From Gordius sp. MW1 (taxonomy: Eukaryota; Nematomorpha; Gordioida; Gordea; Gordiidae), in NCBI GenBank assembly GCA_964036665.1, contig OZ038529.1, forward strand, positions 2,418,001-2,482,000: a stretch of DNA of 64,000 bases, read 5' to 3'. The notes under the pieces are model-generated. The model saw only the letters and a list, made by a program, of their open reading frames with translations. It was not told where the DNA came from and made no database searches. Each line of letters starts with the position of its first letter. Position 1 is the stretch's first letter. Shown piece by piece: positions 45,786 to 64,000 of the stretch. Both the position numbers and the translations under genes were made by a program.

Positions 45786-46604
45786 CCTTTCCCTTTTTTA
45801 ATCTTGACAGCTCTCCTCACTAGAACTTCCCCTCTTTAGATACATTGGTAATAACTAATTAATCTTACTACACCAGCGCCCTTAACTCCTGAATATACAA
45901 ACACAAATAGAACAAAAACTCGATACTTAAGGGACTACTAAGGCAAGGGCAATTAGGGGGCGGGGTGAGGTATTTAGGGTCCCTTGGGGATACGACACCG
46001 ACGATAGTTCTTGACTTGCTCAACTTTTAAAAATTATTAATCTGAATAAAAAATCATAAAAGCAAGTTTAAAAAGTTTTAAAAAACAAATTAGATGAATA
46101 ATTTTAGTGCATTAGCACACATAATTTAGACTCGACGATGATGCCAAATATTGAAAAAGGAAAATTTAATCATTAAGGAGAGGAGTCGCTACATAATTCA
46201 CACATCCACTTTTCTGCCCAGAAACACGTGACGCTATATAAAAAAAATTAAAAATTAGAATTACACACTGAACATAACTCCGCGAGGAACATAGAAATAT
46301 AAAACAAATGTAAATGACTAAATCGCAAACGTTATATTTTATACACGTTATCTCACAACCTTTCAACCCTCAACAGAAATATAGTTTCCAATTAATAAAT
46401 ATTTCATTAAGTAAAATTAGAATCAGAATTTTTGTTGTTGGAATTTGGTAAATTTAATCCTATAATTTTCAGAGATGCTTTAACATATTATTACTTTTAT
46501 CATTACAACTATTCTGTTAATAAATAGAAACATTGATTTATAAATTTAACAACATTAAACTTAGTTAAAATGTTGAACAAACTGGATCTCTATATTATTA
46601 TTTT
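45786..46604. other. Gene-poor DNA
   Basis: No feature recognised apart from short spurious frames. Confidence 0.35.
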
Positions 46605-46797
46605 AAACAAAATTGTTTAAATTCATTACTAACAAAAGCTTTACCATTATCCGTAACAATTATTTCTGGAAACCCGTAATTTCCTATCAATTCCTTTAAA
46701 ATTGTAATTGTTACTCTACTAGATATATTTGATATAATTTTAAATTCCGTCCAACCGGAAAACGCATCTACTATCAAGATGTACCGTTTTTTTATCT
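46605..46797 (-). mobile_element. Inverted gypsy integrase fragment
   Basis: Nearly exact reverse complement of 47909-48079 in the adjacent element. It retains about 17 bases (GTAAAGCTTTTGTTAGT on the minus strand) of the integrase catalytic core that are deleted in the + copy. Truncated at both ends. Confidence 0.85.
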
Positions 46798-48500
46798 AGC
46801 CATTAAAAATGTTAAACTGCCTGCAGATAAAAAGGAACTATCGTCATTTATGGGTTTAATGAGGTATTACAGTAAATTTATAAATAATTACAGTGAATAT
46901 GCTGGACCATTGTACGAATTGACAAAAAAGACATCATATTTAAATGGAGTAAAAGTGATATTGAAAATTTTGATTTTTTGAAAAATATCTTGCTTAAAAA
47001 ACCCATTTTAAGATGTTTTGATCCTAATAAACAACATATACTAAGGGTCGATGCATCCAATATTGGTATTGGAGGCGCATTATGACAGGTCGAGGATGGA
47101 ATGGAGCATCCAGTTTTGTATTTTTCGCGTAAATTAAATAAAACAGAGGTGGAATATTCTGTTATAGAACGCGAGGCATTAGCGATGATTTACGGATTAC
47201 AACGATGTCGCGAGTATTTAATTGGCAAATCGTTTACTGTAGTCACAGATCATAAGCCGCTTGTTGCTTTATTTAAAAAGGCGAACGCCGAATTATTAAT
47301 GTCTCCTAGGTTACAATGTTGGCTTGTAATGTTGGGTAATTTTACATTAACCCTAAAATACGGCAAGGGAAAGGACAATCATTTGGCTGATGTACTATCG
47401 CGTTTGGGCGCAGATACCATTGAGGCCGATGATTTATCTTTGTCTTGTGATATAATAGGAGGACATGTAATCAATGCTTTAAATATTTTAGATTTAAACG
47501 ATATTGTTAATGAAAGTAATGTGGATTCTGAATTATGTAAAATAAAAGATATTTTGGCAGGCTTAGACGATAAAATTAATGTACCCACTCCTTTTAAACA
47601 TGTTTTGAACGAATTATATGTAGAAAATAATGTTCTTAAAAAGCATGAAAGGTTAGTGGTACCGATTAAGCTTCGTTAGGAAGTGCTAAAAATATTACAT
47701 CAGGGACACTGTGGAATGGTTAAGATGAAAGGCTTGGCCAGACAATATGTCTGGTGGCCGCAATTAACTAAGGATACCAAAAATTCGTAAGGCAGTGTGA
47801 GCTTTGTAAGCTTGATGCACCGATGCCGCGTAGGAATAAAAAATCTAGGTGGCCTTGTCCTAAATTTATGTTGGAGCGTACACACATAGATTTTTTCGAA
47901 TTAGATAAAAAAATCGGTACATCTTGATAGTAGATGCGTTTTCCGGTTGGACGGAATTTAAAATTATATCAAATATATCTAGTAGAGTAACGATTACAAT
48001 TTTAAAGGAATTGATAGGAAATTACGGGTTTCCAGAAATAATTGTTTCGGATAATGTAATGAATTTAAACAATTTTGTTTAACATATAACCGTACCATCC
48101 AAGCTATAATGGGCAGGTAGAAAGGTATATAGGTATTGTTAAAAAATGGTTGAACATAGCTAAAGTAACGAAGGACGGAACGTGGTTATCTAAACTTTAT
48201 CACAATATCACCACGGTATCCTAATCGTGCTCCGGTTAGCTATGAGTTTTTAAATCGTAAATTAAGGTACCCACCCGACTTTTTAAAGTTCACTGAGCAC
48301 CAAACATCGCCCAGTATTAGTGTGCCAAAGTTTAAGGTAAACCAAAAAGTTTGGTATCGAAACTATTTGGGTAAACCTAAATGGGTGTTAGGTGTGATCA
48401 ATGAACAGTTAGGAACAAAAGTCTATAAAGTTAAGGACTTAAATGAAGATAAATTTGAAATTAGGCACGTTGAACAATTAAAATTGTTTGATGCTATATA
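46797..48500 (+). mobile_element. Ty3/gypsy pol remnant (RT end, RNase H, integrase)
   Basis: In order: end of reverse transcriptase (46797-46945, ELSSFMGLMRYYSKFI), RNase H (47101-47400: PVLYFSRKLN, EREALAMIYGLQRCREYL, VVTDHKPL), the HLADVLSRLGA tether block at about 47385, integrase zinc-binding HGHCGMVKMK region (47700) with C..C (about 47800), catalytic-core HIDFFEL at 47885 and VDAFSGWTEF at 47930, and a GPY/F-like end (48320-48500: VWYRNYLGKPKWVLGVI). There is an internal stop at 47677 and several indels in integrase, so pol is broken. The gag and 5' RT portions are absent. Confidence 0.88.
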
Positions 48501-48528
48501 ATTATTTTCAAAGTTTATTTCTATATAG

Positions 48529-48900
48529 ATGAGAATAAGTGCAGCATGGTGCGACGTGGAATTGGAAGTGACATCCACGGCATCGAGGAACGAAAGGGTT
48601 CCGCTGTATATTTGGATAAAAGTGGAAACGGACGGGAGGCCAAGACTGTTAAACTTGACGCACTCTTTGGGTCCGCCAGGCCAGGTCGGGAGGTCGTATC
48701 CACAACGCCCAAGATCTCCAAGACGACCAAGACAGGAGGGAGCTGCGGTCAGAAGAAACGAAAATACGAGCGGGGAGCAACGACGAAACGTGTCTGGAAA
48801 TCAACCGTTGCTCCGGCCTCCAATTTTGAAAAGAAAGAAGTGTTGGGGGTGTAAGGCCAAACACCTGCCCCCAATGTGCTTCAAAGCAAAGACTGGTTAG
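48529..48900 (+). CDS. Unrecognised basic ORF downstream of gypsy pol
   Basis: 123-codon frame between pol and the LTR, rich in Arg and Pro, ending in a cysteine patch (CWGCKAKHLPPMCFKAK) that could bind zinc. Overlapping frames (48546-48854 +, 48915-48649 -) are also open because this stretch is unusually GC-rich for the window. It sits where retroelements may carry a third ORF. No envelope features (no signal peptide or membrane helix). It may be a captured gene piece or a chance ORF. Confidence 0.3.
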   Translation: MRISAAWCDVELEVTSTASRNERVPLYIWIKVETDGRPRLLNLTHSLGPPGQVGRSYPQRPRSPRRPRQEGAAVRRNENTSGEQRRNVSGNQPLLRPPILKRKKCWGCKAKHLPPMCFKAKTG

Positions 48901-49009
48901 AAAAAGACAACTCAACCCAAAGATGTCGCAGGGCTGGAGTCCAGGGTGGCTATGAATACCCTGACTTTGGACAGCCCCGGACCGTCAACTTCTCAATAAA
49001 AGAAAAAGG

Positions 49010-49662
49010 TGTGGTATACGTACGTGTATACCACGTTACCATATGTTAGTATACTACGTTTTAATGTACGCGGTATACTCTTTGATCTTACTTAGATTTA
49101 TTTTATTAATATTAATGTAAAAGGGTTAAAGAACGGTTCTGCAATCCTTATAATTAAAAAAAAGGAATTGGTCAAAGGAAGGCACTTTTACCGCGGGTTA
49201 ACCTAGACGCGGAAGTGGCTAAGTTCGCTCTCTTTTTTTAATAACTTTTTCTTTTTATTTTTAAATCAGCCACATCTGTTTCTCATTTTCGCAGCCCCGT
49301 CTGGAGATTTCCCGTACGTTGTTCGTTCAATCAAGCCCACCACCCTGGGAAGATTCAACAGCTATAAAAGCAAAATCCCACATCAAAAATTCAGTCATTG
49401 TAAATTCAGTCCTTAAACTTTTTCCCAAAACCTTGTACTAATCCTAAACCCTTTGTAATTATCTCCAACCCTTACCCCCATTTATTGTAGTTTTCCTTCG
49501 CAAAACATTTTAATTGTAAATTCCCCTTTTATTGCTGTACATAATTATTCGCATATATTATTACGTCTGTAGTTAGTTATTTGCGTTAATAAAATTAATT
49601 CGAGTTTTCTTGGTAAAATCTTTTTACTTACATCGCTACCTCGCCTTCCGCCGGTCATTACA
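49010..49662 (+). repeat. 3' LTR of the gypsy remnant (653 bp)
   Basis: Follows a purine run (AAAAGAAAAAGG, 48998-49009). Starts TGTGGTATACG and ends GGTCATTACA. Contains TATAAAAG near 49362 and a TCAGTCATTG initiator-like site near 49392. AATAAA at about 49589 precedes the end. No matching 5' LTR was found in the window. Confidence 0.7.
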
Positions 49663-50740
49663 ATTATCAAGTCTTAAAGTAATGCCTAGGGTTTGATCAT
49701 TAAAGGGATGAGTGTAGGTAGACTTTTAATTATAGCATCCTAAACCCTAATCTTAAATTTATTACAGATATTCATTATAAGGGTTTAAAATTCAAATAGG
49801 TCTCATTGTTTAGTTTTGGTCATACCATTTTTATAATTAGTAATTAATTTCCCTAATTAGAAAGTTTTTTCCTATGATGGTTTGTCACTTATGTTCCGGG
49901 TCAATCCTTTCATCATTATTTTTCATTATATTTCTTTATTTATCTTCTAAGTTTTAATATCATGCTTATGTGATTCCAGTAAGTTTGAGTCTTCCTCTTT
50001 TCCATTTTTACACCAGTTTTATTCTTTCAATTTCCTTTCCTACGTAGCCATCATCTCTTTTTTATTACATGACGTTACCATCTTAGATTTTACGAGCTTA
50101 ACCTTAATAGATATTTCATTTAAAACACTTCTTATTTCCTAGTTGCATTTGTGTCTTTATTGCTTATTTCTATCATCGACCTTAGCAATCTTTTTATAAA
50201 TGCTAAATGTTGCTCTTCTTTTTTCCGTATAAGTCGTTTAATATGTAGCAATGAAAATATCGAAGGTAATGGGAATAGGACGCAAGGCGTTTGAGATTCG
50301 CAATCATTATGTTATTTATAATAAAAGATACTAACTACACACGATTAGTTAAATTAAATTTAGAATACACTGTTTATAAGTGCTTTAGAAACTTAATACT
50401 GCTTTCTTGCTGTCAAAATTTAGTCCCCTCTCTGGGTAAGTAGTCTCATTTGGATATTGACATTTTTCAAAATGCACAGAGGTCAAATATTCAGCATCAC
50501 TCATCTCTTTATAATAATATAGTAATCATACTTTATATGAATATGAAAGTAATGCATAAATTTTATAAAGTTTATTAATGTTTTTGTATTAATATAATTT
50601 CCCTAAGCTTTATACTTTTGTCCATCAGTTATAAAATTAGTGAGCAAAATAAAAAAGTATGCATGACTATAATATGGTATACGTGCATTGATTTTTATTA
50701 ACTAAAAAAGTTCTAATAGCCGTATGTCACACAAAGGTGG
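49663..50740. other. Gene-poor DNA
   Basis: No exon, RNA or repeat recognised. Confidence 0.35.
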
Positions 50741-50744
50741 ATGA

Positions 50745-50885
50745 GGGATGATGCTTGGCTATCCAGGCCTGACAGCCGTGTTGACGATGTGATATATGTT
50801 AAATCTAAAGAAAGTGCCGTAAGCGGGATTTGAACCCACGTTGCTCACAGACAAAGCTTATACCAACTACGCCCCCACCCCCCTT
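50745..50885 (-). repeat. tRNA-derived SINE-like sequence
   Basis: On the minus strand, GTAGTTGGTATAAGC (A-box-like) is followed 20-30 nt later by GGGTTCAAATCCCGCTTAC, a near-perfect B box and T arm. The outer ends cannot form an acceptor stem (GGGGGCG against CGGCACT), and an unrelated tail follows. This points to a tRNA-derived SINE or tRNA pseudogene, not a working tRNA. Confidence 0.55.
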
Positions 50886-50889
50886 TTTT

Positions 50890-52080
50890 ATTAACTAAAA
50901 ATGCCTGCTTAAAAAAATTTGTGATCGATAACCAGACGACAAGCAAGAAAGAAACGCACTATTTGTTTGTACTGAGTTGCCCTCGAGACATAACATATGA
51001 TATATTATAAATTAATTTCATTTTCTTTTTACCTCTCATAACGGGGCCCCTTTCCTCTTTAACCCCCACTTCCAATATGTGTTGAAATTGAAACACTTAT
51101 TTAATTAGATTAGTTGTTTTTTAATGATTATAGTTCACATAAACGTCAACAATGCTATACCCAGATACCGATAATCTCCAAACCTCATAAAATTTTAGTT
51201 ATTCCCTCTTATCCTGAATTTTTTAATTTACATATATGTAAAAAAGAAAAATGAATACAAATATTTGGTCATTAAATAACTCTTCTTGAAGCTCTATACA
51301 AATATTCGACATATGCGGAAAATCCAATAAAACTTTTAAACAAACAAATTGTTAGCTATTTTGATTTCTGGCGCCTTTGTGATTTTTTGTAACATCATAA
51401 TAATAGTGATTCTTTAAGAACTGATTCAAAAGACGCCTTTTATAGACACTTCTATATTTATTAATTAGTACGCGAAAGAATGTGCAAGTGATTTTAATGA
51501 TACTGCATATCAAGTTTGTGTTAGAAAGGCTGTCAAATAAAAATATGGTCTACCATAGTTTTAAAACATATTATTTATAAAATAATTTAGAAAAATCGGG
51601 GGAAAATTTATATACCCTATAAAAGCTTTAAGTCGACACGTCAAGAATTCATTTGAGACGAGACGAGATCGAAATCTTATTGTGTATTAAATATTAAAAA
51701 TCTCTTAATTTAAGTCTCTTTCAAGTTCAATAAAAAAATTATAACGCCTTAATTAAATTATAGGATTAAATATAAGTTTAAATATTTAAGTGATTTTTAT
51801 TTTACGGTTTGGGAGGCTAAGCATGATTGAAGCACGACATAATTATCTTAAATTTATATTATATATTTAGGTCTATTTAGGTCATCTGTTTGTCACAAAT
51901 AGTTACACAATACTAATATTAATTAAGTCGTATGAATTATTTGGATCAAAGGTTTTAAATGGATAAGTGTTCAAAGATTTCAGGTAGTTTTTGATGTAGT
52001 GTTTTGTGTATCAGAGGTAAGATTTGTTTAATATCTACCCGAACCCGACCCTATCTGGGTTATAACTAAATCGTCCGCCC
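50890..52080. other. Gene-poor AT-rich DNA
   Basis: No feature recognised. Confidence 0.35.
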
Positions 52081-52520
52081 GGGACCCCCCTAAAATTTCT
52101 CCTTCTTTTTGAATCAGCCCCTATATCTAGCCAAGCGCATGAAAGGGGTGTGGAGGAAAAAATAGAAAGACGGATGAATGTGAAGCATTAATAAACATAG
52201 CATATGTTATATGTAGTATGTACTCAAATGTACTCCGTTTTTCATGCATAGTGGTTTTGATAGGGAAGGGGTTTTCATAAACGCGAATTAATTTAAATAT
52301 TGAGGTGAAACAAATTTAAATAATATACCTATAGATAAAATATTTATCTACAAGAAAAAATTAATACTTTTCAGTATACATTAAGAGTGCCATAATAAAA
52401 TAGCCTCAAAAAGGGTTAAAATTGGCATTTTTTGCACCTTGCACCTCATTTACCTAAAAAACTTGAGGTTGTGCGAACAATTAAAAACATATTTTTGAGC
52501 ACAAAAATCTCTATCATGTA
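52080..52520. repeat. Family G repeat copy
   Basis: Shares TCTAGCCAAGC, ATGTACTCCGTTTTTC and GCACCTCATTTACC-like stretches with 39290-39680. Non-coding. Confidence 0.5.
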
Positions 52521-53093
52521 GGATGGTTTTTTTGTAGGCTTGTGTATTTAGAATTTGAGCATTAGTCGCAATTAATCATTTAAGCTTAAAGAAAAATAAG
52601 GAATAAATAAACATTTTTTTATTTTTAATACTAAGGTTAAACAATTGGATTTTTTTATTATACATGTTTTTAAACATATTATATATGCAATATTTTATAG
52701 CTAAAAAATTTGTTTATGCAAATGTTTTTAATTGCGTTCTTATAACCACATAAAAACCTTTCATAATTACACATTGAATTAATTATTATTTATATATTGT
52801 GACTTTTATACACCTTTAATGGTGATCTTTAAAACAATTTTAAAATCATCAAAATCATGCTTGAGAACTTGTGTAAGCGATATTAAAAATTTTAGATAAA
52901 TTTAAAAAAATTTACTTAGCAAACTGGTATTTTATTTGCATTTAGGCGATGCCAACCACATCTTTAAAACAAAATCTTGTCAACAAAAATTTATATGTTT
53001 CTATTTCCTGGTGCGCGTATATTGTATCAAAAGTTGGAATATCATACGGTATTATTTGAAAAAGGTTAGTTAGAGGGTACCTGAAATAAATTA

Positions 53094-64000
<10,907 letters not shown>

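Noticed and set aside
48529-48900. Envelope gene of an errantivirus-like element
   Set aside because: No signal peptide, membrane helix, cleavage-site-like motif or cysteine pattern expected of an envelope.
49010-49662. Complete gypsy provirus with two LTRs
   Set aside because: No second copy of this LTR is visible upstream. The LTR at 43657-43887 is different in sequence and orientation.
50815-50885. Functional tRNA gene on the minus strand
   Set aside because: The B box is good, but the acceptor-stem ends do not pair and the spacing is irregular.

Overview
The window is nuclear DNA of an animal: AT-rich, with widely spaced intron-containing genes and a very heavy load of decayed transposable elements. 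Five protein-coding genes could be read from spliced reading frames. They are an HRG-1/SLC48A1-type heme transporter (+, 2402-2968), the replicative helicase subunit MCM6 (-, 11181-22390, 18 exons, apparently complete), a small secreted EGF-like protein (+, about 26020 or 27752 to 33040), a short-chain dehydrogenase of the retinol-dehydrogenase type (-, 36463-42673, 6 exons) and the first 12 coding exons of ATP-dependent 6-phosphofructokinase (+, 53094 to beyond the right edge). They look like unrelated housekeeping or metabolic genes, not a pathway cluster.

The organism cannot be named from sequence alone. The first three introns of MCM6 are only 34, 37 and 39 bp, while later ones run from 83 bp to 2.4 kb. 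Both heme-transporter introns are 39 bp. Tiny introns at the 5' end followed by long ones are known from flatworms such as schistosomes, so a flatworm is my weak favourite. Other AT-rich invertebrates remain possible.

Layout: 1-1780 RTE-type LINE remnant; 2.0-3.0 kb heme transporter; 3.2-6.1 kb composite transposon; 6.4-9.7 kb LINE 3' ends and a 129-bp satellite; 11.2-22.4 kb MCM6 with MITEs and minisatellites in its introns; 22.5-27.7 kb MITEs and a second RTE LINE; 26-33 kb EGF-like gene; 33.8-35.4 kb LINE with a YLDD reverse transcriptase, plus small unrecognised ORFs; 36.5-42.7 kb dehydrogenase with a hAT remnant and nested MITEs in its introns; 43.0-49.7 kb remnants of two Ty3/gypsy elements; 49.7-53 kb gene-poor DNA with a tRNA-derived SINE-like piece; 53.1-64 kb phosphofructokinase, its introns full of MITEs.

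The clearest pattern beyond the genes is a set of short inverted-repeat elements with exact or near-exact 8-bp target duplications, hence hAT-like. Family A ends CATGGGCGTAGCCA (about 18 copies). Family C ends TAGTGTTGTAAAAACGG (about 12 copies). Family B ends TAGAGCCCTGCA, family E ends CATAG, and family F ends TAGGGCTGCACCGATA and carries a broken transposase C-terminus. Families D and G are other inverted-repeat or foldback repeats without established duplications. I found no gene cluster that looks like a new defence, biosynthetic or mobile system. The novel material is in the repeat biology and the unassigned small genes.
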